From assembly GCF_900112035.1 (NCBI RefSeq), contig NZ_FOKC01000005.1, positions 1-64,000 on the forward strand: a stretch of DNA of 64,000 bases, written 5' to 3'. Below the pieces are notes generated by a model. It was not told the DNA's origin. It worked only from the letters and a program-made list of their open reading frames with translations, and did not search any database. This DNA comes from Nocardioides alpinus. Lineage in GTDB: Bacteria > Actinomycetota > Actinomycetes > Propionibacteriales > Nocardioidaceae. How positions within the stretch are numbered: the first letter of the stretch is position 1; every line of letters starts with the position of its first letter. This document shows positions 7,983-16,791 of this stretch, in pieces. Position numbers and translations under genes: made by a program.

Positions 7983-8435
7983 CTACTCCCACTTGGTCGC
8001 GAAGCTGAACCCGACTGCCATGAAAGCGATTCCGACGACGAGGTTCCACTGGCCGAGGTCGTTGAAGACCCACAGGCTGGAGAGGTCGTCGGAGAAGACG
8101 TAGAAGGTGCAGATCCAGATCAGGCCGACCAGGAAGCAGCCCAGCATCCCGACCACGACGCCGCGGCCGCGGCCGAGCGGGGTGGAGGGGTGCGCGGAGA
8201 TCATCAGGCCGACCATCAGCAGGCCGAAGCCGATCGCGTAGTTCCAGAGGCCGAGGTCGGCGACGGACTTGGGCGAGCCCTCGACCGGCGGGAACGCGAG
8301 CGGGTTGCCGCGGGCCTGCGCGTAGTAGAAGACCAGCCAAGCGATGCCGGCCACGATGAGCAGCAGGGCGATCAGGAACCTGACGGAGAAGAGCGAGTTC
8401 TTCTCCTCGGCGATGACCGTCTGGGACTTCGACAC
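7983..8435 (-). CDS. crgA: Cell division protein CrgA with two tandem CrgA modules
   Basis: CrgA is a small membrane protein that coordinates FtsZ-ring and peptidoglycan synthesis partners at the septum. The usual form is 85-95 aa with two helices. This protein is 150 aa with four (about 19-37, 62-80, 92-112, 128-146). Each half repeats the pattern helix - DLGxWN - helix: DLGLWNYAIGFGLLMVGL, then DLGQWNLVVGIAFMAVGF. The second half ends in the canonical TKW-type tail. I therefore read it as an internal duplication. It faces the DUF881 gene divergently, as in Mycobacterium. The start ATG is unambiguous; no strong ribosome site is obvious. Confidence 0.85.
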   Translation of the reverse strand: MSKSQTVIAEEKNSLFSVRFLIALLLIVAGIAWLVFYYAQARGNPLAFPPVEGSPKSVADLGLWNYAIGFGLLMVGLMISAHPSTPLGRGRGVVVGMLGCFLVGLIWICTFYVFSDDLSSLWVFNDLGQWNLVVGIAFMAVGFSFATKWE

Positions 8436-8528
8436 TGCTGCTCCTGTGGCTGGGTGGGAGGTCTAGCGACGTGCTGCCACGTCGGTCGCGGGCGCCGCAG
8501 CGCCCAACGGGGGGTTAGCGTAGTCGCC

Positions 8529-9281
8529 ATGCCCTCCCCGTCCCACTCATCCCCCGGACGCCACCGCGTCTGGCGGGTGGCGACGCCGCTGGTGGTGCTG
8601 CTCAGCGGCACCCTCTTCGCGGTGAGCGCCAAGCAGAGCGACGGCCTCGACCTGCGAGGCGGGCCCCTCACCGACCTGGCCTCCGTGGTGCGCGCCGAGC
8701 GTGACGAGGCCGGGGACCTGACCGCCCAGGCATCGGCGCTCAACGCCGAGGTCGAGGCGCTCAGCACGCAGCTGGGGGACCGCTCGGTCTCGCGCGTGCA
8801 GGACGAGATCGCCACGCTCGTCGACCCGGCCGGGCTGACCGAGCGGGTCGGGTCGGCCATGCAGGTGACCCTCGACGACGCGTCGGTGGACGTACGCCTC
8901 GCCTACGAGGGCGACCCCAACGACCTCGTCGTCCACCAGCAGGACATCCAGGCCGTGGCCAACGCGATGTGGAACGCCGGCGCGGAGGCGGTCACCATCC
9001 AGGGCCAGCGGCTCGTCTCCACCACCGGCATCAAGTGCGAGGGCAACCAGGTGACCCTGCACGGGCTGCCGTACTCCCCGCCGTACGTCATCGTCGGCAT
9101 CGGTGACCAGGCCCGGCTCGAGGCAGAGCTGACGACCGACCCGATCCTCGCGACCTACCGCGACTACACGGCCATCCCCGGCGGGGGTGTCTCGTGGGAC
9201 ATGGTCCCGCTCGACTCGGCCACCGCACCGGCGTACGACGGGCTCCTCGACCTCACCTACGCCACGCCGATCCCGGAGTAG
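8529..9281 (+). CDS. DUF881 family membrane-anchored protein
   Basis: The 250-aa protein has one N-terminal membrane helix (VATPLVVLLSGTLFAVSA), a coiled coil (around LTAQASALNAEVEALSTQL), and an extracytoplasmic DUF881 domain with LVVHQQDIQAVANAMWNAGA, AVTIQGQRLVSTT and PPYVIVGIGD. The family is YlxX/YlxW-like and always near division genes, but the exact role is unknown. ATG 8529 lies 7 nt after TAGCGT (8516-8521), a leaderless arrangement. In relatives a class E sortase and trpG lie between this gene and pknB; here the pknB stop is only 16 bp away. Confidence 0.88.
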   Translation: MPSPSHSSPGRHRVWRVATPLVVLLSGTLFAVSAKQSDGLDLRGGPLTDLASVVRAERDEAGDLTAQASALNAEVEALSTQLGDRSVSRVQDEIATLVDPAGLTERVGSAMQVTLDDASVDVRLAYEGDPNDLVVHQQDIQAVANAMWNAGAEAVTIQGQRLVSTTGIKCEGNQVTLHGLPYSPPYVIVGIGDQARLEAELTTDPILATYRDYTAIPGGGVSWDMVPLDSATAPAYDGLLDLTYATPIPE

Positions 9282-9286
9282 GTCTC

Positions 9287-9306
9287 GCGCCCTTCGGTCA
9301 GGGCGC
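9287..9306. terminator. Short hairpin between DUF881 and pknB stops
   Basis: GCGCCC (9287-9292) pairs with GGGCGC (9301-9306), and the loop contains the pknB stop codon. It is a weak candidate for a shared terminator of the two convergent genes. Confidence 0.4.
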
Positions 9307-11097
9307 CCCGGTCCGCGGGGTCGTGGGCGTGCTCGGCGACTCGGTCGGGAGCGTCGGGCTGTCCGTCGGGGTGGGCGGAGTCTCGGTCGGGGTCTCCGTG
9401 GGCGTCTCGGTGGGGGTCACCGGCTCCTCGAAGGCGGACACGAAGATCGTCACGGTGCTGTCCTGGTCGGCGGTGCCACCCAGCGGGATCTGGTCGACGA
9501 CGGTGCCCTTCGGCTCCGTCGACGTGGCGTCGGTGCGTACGTCCGGGACGAAGCCCGCCTCGCGGATCGCCTGTTCCGCGGCTGCCTGCCGGAGGCCGCG
9601 GACGTCCGGGACCTGCTCCGGGCCGTCGGAGAAGACGACGTCGATCGTGGTGCCCTCGGCCACGGACGTGCCGGCCGGAGGGTTGGTGCTGAGCACCTGG
9701 TAGCGGTCCTCGTCGGAGTCCTCCTCCACGAACCTCACCTTGAGCCCCAGCGCGACCAGCTGCGCGCGCGCGTCCTTGCGGAGGCCGCCGACCACCGAGG
9801 GCACCTCGACCTCGGGCTTGCCGAGGGACAGGACGAAGCTGATGGACGCTCCGGGGTCCTCGAAGACGTCACGGTTGGGGCTCTGCTCGATGACCGTGTC
9901 GGCCGCGACGGTGTCGGACGCCTCACGGTCGATCCGGCCCACGACGAAGCCCTTGTCGGCGATCGCGACGCGGGCCTCGTCCTCGGTCATCCCGACCACG
10001 TTGGGCACGGCGACGCGCTCGGGGGCGGCGTCGAAGAGGAGGTCGTTCATCAGGTAGGCGCCGACGAGCAGGGCCACGACGACCAGGGCGCCGAGGGCCC
10101 ACCAGCCGGCCCGGCCCCTGGAGGGCTGGTCCTGCGACGGAGGGGGGCCGCTCGCGGCCATCGTCGCGGTGGCGTCGGCGGGCACGGGGGAGACGTACTG
10201 CGTGTCCGCCGGCGGCGGGACCACCGCGGGTGCCTGGATGGGGTGGCCGGCGAGGTAGCGCTCGATGTCGGCCCTCATCGCCGCGGCGCTCTGGTAGCGG
10301 TCCTCGACGCGCTTGGCCAACGACTTCATCACGATGGCGTCGATCTCGGCGTCGAGCTGGTCGTCGAGGTCGGACGGCGGCGCGGCCTGCTCGCGCACGT
10401 GCTGGTAGGCCACCGCGACCGGGCTGTCACCGACGAAGGGCGGCCGTCCGGTGAGCAGCTCGTAGAGCATGCAGCCGGTGGAGTAGACGTCGGAGCGGGA
10501 GTCGACGGTCTCGCCGCGCGCCTGCTCGGGGGAGAGGTACTGGGCGGTGCCGACGACGGCTGCGGTCTGCGTCATCGTGTTGGACGCGTCGGAGATAGCC
10601 CGGGCGATGCCGAAGTCCATCACCTTCACGTCGCCGGACGGGGTGAGCATGACGTTGCCGGGCTTGATGTCGCGGTGGATGATCCCGGCGCGGTGGCTGT
10701 AGTCGAGCGCCGCCAGCACGCCGCTGGTGATCTCCAGGGCGCGCTCGGGGAGGATCTTGCGGCCCTCGCGCAGGATGTCGCGCAAGGTGCGTCCCTCGAC
10801 GCACTCCATGACGATGTAGGGCTGCGCGACGCCGGAGCCGTCGGTGGCCATCTCCTCGCCGGTGTCGTAGGTCGACACGATCGACGGGTGGTTGAGGGAG
10901 GCCGAGGACTGGGCCTCGCGCCGGAAGCGCGCCTGGAAGGTGGCGTCGCTCGCCAGGTCGGTGCGCAGCCGCTTGACGGCCACCGTGCGGCCCAGGCGCA
11001 GGTCCTTGCCCTTGCGCACCTCGGCCATGCCTCCGCGACCGAGGAGCTCTGCGAGCTCGTAGCGGCCGCCGATCAGGGTCGGCTCGGGCTGCGTCAT
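9298..11097 (-). CDS. pknB: PASTA-domain Ser/Thr protein kinase PknB
   Basis: Hanks-type receptor kinase controlling cell-wall synthesis and division (599 aa). Cytosolic kinase domain about 12-270: GRGGMAEV glycine loop, VAVKRL lysine, HRDIKPGN catalytic loop, DFG, and an activation loop with phosphorylatable TMTQT. One membrane helix follows (WWALGALVVVALLVGAYLM), then three extracellular PASTA repeats (starting VPNVVG, VPSVVG, VPDVRG) that would bind muropeptide/lipid II. The usual actinobacterial number is four. A Thr/Pro/Glu tail rich in TPTE units ends the protein. The ATG overlaps the pknA stop (ATGA), so the true start is 11097 even though the frame stays open upstream. Confidence 0.95.
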   Translation of the reverse strand: MTQPEPTLIGGRYELAELLGRGGMAEVRKGKDLRLGRTVAVKRLRTDLASDATFQARFRREAQSSASLNHPSIVSTYDTGEEMATDGSGVAQPYIVMECVEGRTLRDILREGRKILPERALEITSGVLAALDYSHRAGIIHRDIKPGNVMLTPSGDVKVMDFGIARAISDASNTMTQTAAVVGTAQYLSPEQARGETVDSRSDVYSTGCMLYELLTGRPPFVGDSPVAVAYQHVREQAAPPSDLDDQLDAEIDAIVMKSLAKRVEDRYQSAAAMRADIERYLAGHPIQAPAVVPPPADTQYVSPVPADATATMAASGPPPSQDQPSRGRAGWWALGALVVVALLVGAYLMNDLLFDAAPERVAVPNVVGMTEDEARVAIADKGFVVGRIDREASDTVAADTVIEQSPNRDVFEDPGASISFVLSLGKPEVEVPSVVGGLRKDARAQLVALGLKVRFVEEDSDEDRYQVLSTNPPAGTSVAEGTTIDVVFSDGPEQVPDVRGLRQAAAEQAIREAGFVPDVRTDATSTEPKGTVVDQIPLGGTADQDSTVTIFVSAFEEPVTPTETPTETPTETPPTPTDSPTLPTESPSTPTTPRTGAP

Positions 11098-12578
11098 CCT
11101 TGGTCGTCCTCTCCGGTGTCGTTGGGGTTGCCCGGGGGCGGCTTGCCGAAGTAGCTCACGGTCACGGTGTCGCCCTCGGTCAGGGTGCCACTGGGTGACA
11201 CGTCGGCCACGGTGTCCTTCTCCGCCTCGCCGGTGTTCTCGAGCTCGACGAGCTCGGGCACGAGCCCGAGGTCCGCCAGCTCCTTCTCGACGTCCTTGAC
11301 CTTGCGCCCGACGAAGGCAGCCGGATCCACCTCGACGCTCGCAGGTTCGGTGGCGGTCTCGCTCGGCGTCTCGCTGGGTGTGTCGCTGGGGGTCTCGGTC
11401 GGCGTCTCGCTCGGGCTCTCGCTGGGGCTCTCGCTCGGCGTCGGGCTGGGTGTGTCGCTGGCCGAGGGGCTCGCGGACGCCGAGGTCGTCGCCCCGGTCG
11501 GGTCGTCGTCGCCGCGCGTCCCCAGCCACCACGCGGCCAGCACCGCGAGCAGCACGGCAGCCACGCCGATCAGCAGCGGCCACGGGGTCGTACGCCGTCG
11601 CCCGGGCGGCGCTGCAGCCACGGCCGGGTCGTAGGACGAGGTGGCCGGGCCACCGCTGACCGGGGCGGCGGCCATGACCTGGGTGGACTCCGGCGCTGCC
11701 GCCACGACCGGAGCGACGACGGTCGCGGTCTCCTCACCGGCGGGGTTGCGCAGGGCGCGGGCGAAGGCGGTGCCGTCGGGGTAGCGGTCCTCAGGAGACT
11801 TGGACAGCCCACGGCGTACGACGCGGGCGAGGTCGGCGGGCACGCTGTTGGGCAGCTCGGGGACCGGGTTGCGCAGGTGGGCGATCGCGGTGGCGACGGC
11901 GGTGTCGGCGAGGAACGGCTTGCGCCCGACGAGGCACTCGAAGGCGACGACAGCCAGGGAGTAGACGTCGGAGGCCGCGGTGGCGGTGGTGCCCTCGGCC
12001 TGCTCGGGCGAGATGTAGGCCGGCGTGCCCATGACCTGGCCGGTCTCGGTCAGGGCCATGCCCTCCGCGGCGCGCGCGATGCCGAAGTCGGTGATCTTGA
12101 CCCTGCGGTCGGGGGTGACGAGCAGGTTGGCCGGCTTCACGTCACGGTGCACGATCCCGGCGGCGTGCGCGACGCCGAGCGCGTCGGCGGCCTGGGCGAG
12201 GAGGTCCTGTGCCGCCGTCGGGTCGAGCGGGGCACCGGGCCGCAGCAGTGCGGACAGGGGCTGGCCCTCGACGAGCTCCATGACGAGGTAGGGGCGCGGG
12301 GTCGCGGAGCCGTCGTCGAGCGAGCTCGCGCCGTAGTCGAAGACGGAGGCGATGCCGGGGTGGTGCAGGGAGGCTGCGTGCCGGGCCTCGGTCTCGAAGC
12401 GCTGGCGGAACAGGGCGTCGTCGGCGTACTCGGCCTTGAGGACCTTGACCGCGACGGGACGGTTGAGCACGGTGTCGCGCGCGGACCACACCTCGCCCAT
12501 CCCGCCGGTGGCGATGCGCGACTCCAGGACGTAGCGGCGGGCCTCGTCGACGTGGCCTCCGGGCGCGAGGGCGGTCAC
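11094..12578 (-). CDS. pknA: Ser/Thr protein kinase PknA with a single PASTA-like domain
   Basis: Second Hanks kinase of the operon (494 aa). Kinase domain about 10-275 with GGMGEVWSA, VAVKVLK, HRDVKPAN, DFGIARA and activation-loop ALTETGQVMGTPAY. A Pro/Ala-rich linker leads to a membrane helix (PWPLLIGVAAVLLAVLAAWW), then an extracellular stretch of about 45 residues made of SESP/SETP/TETP units, and one C-terminal PASTA-like module (VGRKVKDVEKELADLGLVPE). Mycobacterial PknA lacks PASTA, so this version may sense the wall. The GTG start overlaps the pbpA stop (GTGA). The repeat-encoding DNA (11340-11460) is prone to length change. Confidence 0.92.
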   Translation of the reverse strand: MTALAPGGHVDEARRYVLESRIATGGMGEVWSARDTVLNRPVAVKVLKAEYADDALFRQRFETEARHAASLHHPGIASVFDYGASSLDDGSATPRPYLVMELVEGQPLSALLRPGAPLDPTAAQDLLAQAADALGVAHAAGIVHRDVKPANLLVTPDRRVKITDFGIARAAEGMALTETGQVMGTPAYISPEQAEGTTATAASDVYSLAVVAFECLVGRKPFLADTAVATAIAHLRNPVPELPNSVPADLARVVRRGLSKSPEDRYPDGTAFARALRNPAGEETATVVAPVVAAAPESTQVMAAAPVSGGPATSSYDPAVAAAPPGRRRTTPWPLLIGVAAVLLAVLAAWWLGTRGDDDPTGATTSASASPSASDTPSPTPSESPSESPSETPTETPSDTPSETPSETATEPASVEVDPAAFVGRKVKDVEKELADLGLVPELVELENTGEAEKDTVADVSPSGTLTEGDTVTVSYFGKPPPGNPNDTGEDDQG

Positions 12579-14035
12579 CGGTTGATCACCGCCTCCATGA
12601 CCGACTTGGCGATCGGGCCGCCGAGGACTCCGCCGCCGATCTCGTCGGGGGAGGTGTCGCTGGACTGCACGAGCACGGCCACCGCGACCTGTGGGTCGTT
12701 GGCCGGGGCGAAGGAGACGAACCAGGCGTAGGGCGGGCGGTCGCCCGAGGACTGAGCCGTGCCGGTCTTGCCGGCGACCTCGACACCCGGGATGGCAGCG
12801 GGCGAGGCCGTTCCGTCGTCGACCGTGGCGACGAGCATCCGGGTGAGCTCCTCGGCGGTGGTGCTCGAGATCGCCTTGCTGATGCTCTGCGGGTCGGTGC
12901 GGTCGAGGACGGAGAGGTTGGGGGCGCGGACCTCGTCGACGACGTAGGGGCGCATCACGTCGCCGTCGTTGGCGATCGCGGCCGCGACCATCGCCATCTG
13001 GAGCGGAGTCGCGGTCACGCTCGACTGGCCGATGCCCGACAGTGCCGTCTGCGGGGCGTCCATGTCGCGCGGGTAGAGCGACGCGGCCTGCCCGCCGAGG
13101 TCCTCGAGCGAGGTCGAGTTGAAGCCGAAGGCCTCGGCCTGGTCGGCCATCGCCTCGTTGCCGAGCTCGTTGGCGAGGGTCAGGAAGGTGACGTTGCAGG
13201 ACACCTGCAGGGCCTGGGTCAGGGTGATCCGTCGCCCACCGCAGTTGCCACCGTCGTAGTTGCCCACGGTGTCCGAGGACTGCGGCAGCTGGAACCGGAA
13301 GCCGCCCGGCACCATCGAGTCGGCGTCGTAGTTGCCCGACTCGATCGCGGCCGCGGCGGTGACGAGCTTGAAGGTCGACCCCGGCGGCAGCGTGGTGCCG
13401 ATGGCGCGGTTGATGAGGGGCTCGCTGGGGTCGGCGTTGAGCTGCTTGTCGAGCTCGGCCACCGCCTTGAAGTCGTGGGAGGCGAAGCCGTTGGGGTCGA
13501 AGGTCGGCGTCGAGGCCATCGCCAGCACCCGGCCGGTGGTCGGCTCGAGGGCGACCACGGCGCCCTGCGCATCGCCGGGAAGGTCCTCGAGCCCGGCCCA
13601 GGCCGCGTCCTGCGCGGCGGCGTCGGCCGTCAGCTGGACGTTGCCGCCCTTGGGGTCGGTGTTGCTCAGCAGGTCGACCAGGCGGGTGACGAAGAGCCGC
13701 GAGTCGTCGCCGGCGAGCACCGCGTTCTGCGAGCGCTCGACCCCGGTCTGGCTGTACCAGGAGAAGTAGCCGGTGATCGGGGCGTACTTGAAGGGCTGGG
13801 AGTACGTGCGCTGGAACTTGTACTTGTCGTCGGACGGCACGCTCTGCGCGATCGCCTCCTTGCCGACGAGGATCGCGCCGCGCTCGCGGGAGAACGTCGC
13901 GGTGATGATGCGGCGGTTGCGCGGGTCCTGGCCGAGGTCGTCGGCGCGGACGTACATCAGGTACGTCGCGTTGACGAGGAGCGCCATGAAGAGGATCAGG
14001 CAGAAGACGGAGACGACGCGGATGGGCTTGTTCAC
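12575..14035 (-). CDS. pbpA: Class B penicillin-binding protein PbpA (transpeptidase)
   Basis: Membrane-anchored DD-transpeptidase that crosslinks peptidoglycan, 486 aa. It has an N-terminal helix (VVSVFCLILFMALLVNATYL), a dimerisation domain, and a transpeptidase domain with SxxK motif PPGSTFKLV, SxN motif VSCNVTF and KTG motif AGKTGTAQSS. It works with the SEDS glycosyltransferase encoded just upstream (64-bp gap) and is under control of the operon's kinases in relatives. The start MNKPIRV is the family's standard start. Confidence 0.95.
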   Translation of the reverse strand: MNKPIRVVSVFCLILFMALLVNATYLMYVRADDLGQDPRNRRIITATFSRERGAILVGKEAIAQSVPSDDKYKFQRTYSQPFKYAPITGYFSWYSQTGVERSQNAVLAGDDSRLFVTRLVDLLSNTDPKGGNVQLTADAAAQDAAWAGLEDLPGDAQGAVVALEPTTGRVLAMASTPTFDPNGFASHDFKAVAELDKQLNADPSEPLINRAIGTTLPPGSTFKLVTAAAAIESGNYDADSMVPGGFRFQLPQSSDTVGNYDGGNCGGRRITLTQALQVSCNVTFLTLANELGNEAMADQAEAFGFNSTSLEDLGGQAASLYPRDMDAPQTALSGIGQSSVTATPLQMAMVAAAIANDGDVMRPYVVDEVRAPNLSVLDRTDPQSISKAISSTTAEELTRMLVATVDDGTASPAAIPGVEVAGKTGTAQSSGDRPPYAWFVSFAPANDPQVAVAVLVQSSDTSPDEIGGGVLGGPIAKSVMEAVINR

Positions 14036-14099
14036 CGGTGCCCCCGGATCGTCGAAGGCTGGGCCGCTGGTCGGTGGGGACCGTGGACCATGGGCTCTG

Positions 14100-15524
14100 T
14101 CACTTCAACTTCACCACCTGCGTGTGCTCGCTGTCGGCCTCGGCCTCGTCGGCGACCGGGTCCATCCGCGGCGCCGGGCGCCGGGCCTGGTCGGAGATGC
14201 GGAGGAGAAGGGCGATGACGACCCAGTTGGCGACGAGTGAGGAGCCGCCGTAGGACAGGAACGGGGTGGTGAGGCCGGTCAGGGGGATCAGGCCGGTGAC
14301 GCCGCCGATGACGACGAAGACCTGGAGCGCGACGATCGCGCCGAGGCCGACGGCCATCAGCTTGCCGAAGCCGTCGCGCGAGATGAGCGCGATGCGCAGC
14401 GCCCGCTCGACGATCAGGCCGTAGCAGACCACGATCGCCATGACCGCGGTGAGCCCGAGCTCCTCGCCGATGGTGGACAGGATGAAGTCGGAGTAGGCGA
14501 ACGGCACCCGCTCGGGGAAGCCGTTGCCGAGGCCGCGGCCGATCAGCCCGCCCCAGCCCATGCCGAACAGCGCCTCGACGAGCTGGTAGCTGCCGGGCGT
14601 CACGTCGTAGTAGTCCATCGGGTTCAGCCAGAAGTTGAAGCGGTTCTGCACGTTGCCGACGAACGTGTACGCCGCCAGCGCGCCGGCGGCGAACAGCCCG
14701 GCGCCGACCACGAGCCACCCCGGTCGCTCGGTGGCGACGTAGAGCATGGCGAGGAAGAGGCCGAAGAAGAGGAGCGAGGACCCGAGGTCGTTCTGGAGCA
14801 CCAGGATCATCATCGAGACACCGAACATCGCCAGGATCGGGCCCAGGTCGCGCCCGCGCGGCAGGTCCACGAAGACCACGCGGCGCCCGGCGAGCGCCAG
14901 CGCGTCGCGGTGCAGGACGAGGTAGCCGGAGAAGGCGATGACCAGCATCACCTTGGCCACCTCGCCCGGCTGGAAGCTGAAGCCGGCGACGTTGATCCAG
15001 ATGCGCGCGCCGTTGATCTCGCGGCCGATGACCGGGAGGAACGGCAGGATCAGCAGCACGATGCCGACCAGGCCGGCGGTGTAGGTGAAGCGCTGGAGCA
15101 CGCGGTGGTCGCGCAGCACGACCAGCGTGATGATGAAGAGCACGACGCCCACCGTCATCCACGTCAGCTGCTGCCGGGCGAAGGTGTGCTGGTCGAAGCC
15201 GAGCGCCTCGTAGGTGATGTCGAGGCGGCGGAGCACGGCCAGGCCGAGCCCGTTGAGCGCGGCCACGAGCGGCAGCAGCACCGGGTCGGCGTACGGCGCG
15301 ACGACGCGGACGGTCACGTGCGCGGCGACGATCAGCGCGGTGAGCCAGCCGCCGTAGCCGACGATGTCGGCGGGGACCTCGCCCTCGAGGCCCAGGCCCA
15401 CGGCGGCGTAGGCGCCGATGCCGACCGCCAGCGCGAGGACGAGCAGGAACAGCTCCGCACCCCGGCGGCGCCGGTGCACAAAGGTCATCAGGCCCCCGGA
15501 CATCAGGCTCCCGGTCTGGCTCAT
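14100..15524 (-). CDS. rodA: SEDS-family peptidoglycan glycosyltransferase (FtsW/RodA)
   Basis: Polytopic lipid-II polymerase (474 aa) with about twelve membrane helices. Family landmarks are TYEALGFDQHTFARQQLTW, GREINGARIWINVAGFSFQPGEVAKV (read in two parts, with the conserved NGARIWI and QPGEVAK) and the C-terminal PFLSYGGSS block. The short charged C-tail (PVADEAEADSEHTQVVKLK) is cytosolic. It pairs with PbpA as elongation or division synthase. In Mycobacterium the orthologue at this position is called RodA. The start MSQTGSLMSGGLM has internal ATG alternatives at residues 8 and 13 that I cannot exclude. Confidence 0.94.
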   Translation of the reverse strand: MSQTGSLMSGGLMTFVHRRRRGAELFLLVLALAVGIGAYAAVGLGLEGEVPADIVGYGGWLTALIVAAHVTVRVVAPYADPVLLPLVAALNGLGLAVLRRLDITYEALGFDQHTFARQQLTWMTVGVVLFIITLVVLRDHRVLQRFTYTAGLVGIVLLILPFLPVIGREINGARIWINVAGFSFQPGEVAKVMLVIAFSGYLVLHRDALALAGRRVVFVDLPRGRDLGPILAMFGVSMMILVLQNDLGSSLLFFGLFLAMLYVATERPGWLVVGAGLFAAGALAAYTFVGNVQNRFNFWLNPMDYYDVTPGSYQLVEALFGMGWGGLIGRGLGNGFPERVPFAYSDFILSTIGEELGLTAVMAIVVCYGLIVERALRIALISRDGFGKLMAVGLGAIVALQVFVVIGGVTGLIPLTGLTTPFLSYGGSSLVANWVVIALLLRISDQARRPAPRMDPVADEAEADSEHTQVVKLK

Positions 15525-15537
15525 CGCTGGCAGCCCG

Positions 15538-16791
15538 TCACTCTTGCTCGACGTCCTGGCGAGCGGCGTAGTTGTCGACGGTCAGGCGCGCGTCGTCGAG
15601 GTCGTCGGCCTCGATGCCCTCGCGCACCTGCTCGGCGTCGATGTCGCTGAGCCGGGCGAGGTCGACGTCGGTGACCTCGAAGGCGTGGGAGAGGGAGAGG
15701 CCCGGGAGGTCGGCGTCGATGCCACGGAAGATCGTGACCATGCCGTCCTGCTCGGCGACGTAGAACTGCTCCTGGCTCCACGACCACCCGGCCGCGAGCA
15801 CGACCCAGGTGAGGCCGAGGACGACAGCCGCGGCCATCGCCCGCCGCAGCCAGGTGTAGCGGGTGGGGGGTCGGGGGGCGTAGCGCGCCGACTCCGGGTC
15901 GATCGGATCGGCGGCGAAGGCGCCCTCGGGCACGTCGCCGGGGACCGGGGGGATCTCGCCGGTGTCGCCGGAGCGGTGGCCGCGGAACAGCCCGCCGACG
16001 GCGCCGGCCAGCGGCATCCGGCGCGGCAGGTCGGCGGCGGCACCGACCAGCAGCGGGACCAGGTCCTCCGACGGCGCCTCCTCGGAGACGTCGGCGACGA
16101 TGCAGGTGACGTTGTCGGTGCTGCCGGCCTCGAGGCTGGCGCGGGTCAGCTCGACGGCCGCGAAGTCGGGGGTGCCGGTGGCGAGGATGTCGGCCATCCG
16201 GGCGTCGGTCAGCGTGCCGCAGGCGCCGTCGCTGCACAGGAAGATCCGGTCGCCGACCTCGGCCGGGAACTCGAAGAGGTCGGGCTCCTCGTGGCGGATG
16301 CCGTCGAGGGCCTTGAGGATGAGGTTGCGGTGCGGGTGGGTCCGCGACTGCTCCTCGGTGATGCGGCCCTCGTCGATGAGCGACTGGACGAAGGTGTGGT
16401 CGTGGGTGAGCTGGCGCAGCTCCCCGCGGCGGTAGAGGTAGGCGCGGCTGTCACCGATGTGGCCGATCCCGAAGCGGGCGCCGTCGAAGAGGGCGATGGT
16501 CGCGGTGGTGGACGTGCCGTTGAGGCCCGGGTCCTCCTCGACCAGCTCGGCGATCCGGTCGTCGGCGCGGTGCACGGCGCCGGCCACCTGGCCGAGGATG
16601 TCCTCGTCGGGCTCCTGGTCGAGCTTGCGCAGCGCCTGCACGGCGGTGCTGGACGCCAGGTCACCGCGTACGGCGCCGCCCACGCCGTCGCAGACGGTCA
16701 GCAGCCAGGGGCCGGCGTAGCCGCTGTCCTGGTTCTCCCGGCGGACCCGACCGACGTCGGAGATCGCGGAGTAGTGGAGGTAGAAGGTCAC
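15538..16791 (-). CDS. pstP: PP2C-type Ser/Thr protein phosphatase PstP
   Basis: Metal-dependent phosphatase that reverses PknA/PknB signalling (417 aa). The PP2C domain covers about 1-240: metal-binding aspartates are in SDVGRVRRENQDS, VCDGVGG, LCSDG and STDNVT. A Pro-rich juxtamembrane linker, one helix (AMAAAVVLGLTWVVLAAGW) and a short extracellular domain follow. The GTG at 16791 overlaps the fhaB stop (GTGA) and gives the family start TFYLHYSAISDVG; the frame remains open further upstream but that part is the fhaB region. Confidence 0.94.
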   Translation of the reverse strand: MTFYLHYSAISDVGRVRRENQDSGYAGPWLLTVCDGVGGAVRGDLASSTAVQALRKLDQEPDEDILGQVAGAVHRADDRIAELVEEDPGLNGTSTTATIALFDGARFGIGHIGDSRAYLYRRGELRQLTHDHTFVQSLIDEGRITEEQSRTHPHRNLILKALDGIRHEEPDLFEFPAEVGDRIFLCSDGACGTLTDARMADILATGTPDFAAVELTRASLEAGSTDNVTCIVADVSEEAPSEDLVPLLVGAAADLPRRMPLAGAVGGLFRGHRSGDTGEIPPVPGDVPEGAFAADPIDPESARYAPRPPTRYTWLRRAMAAAVVLGLTWVVLAAGWSWSQEQFYVAEQDGMVTIFRGIDADLPGLSLSHAFEVTDVDLARLSDIDAEQVREGIEADDLDDARLTVDNYAARQDVEQE

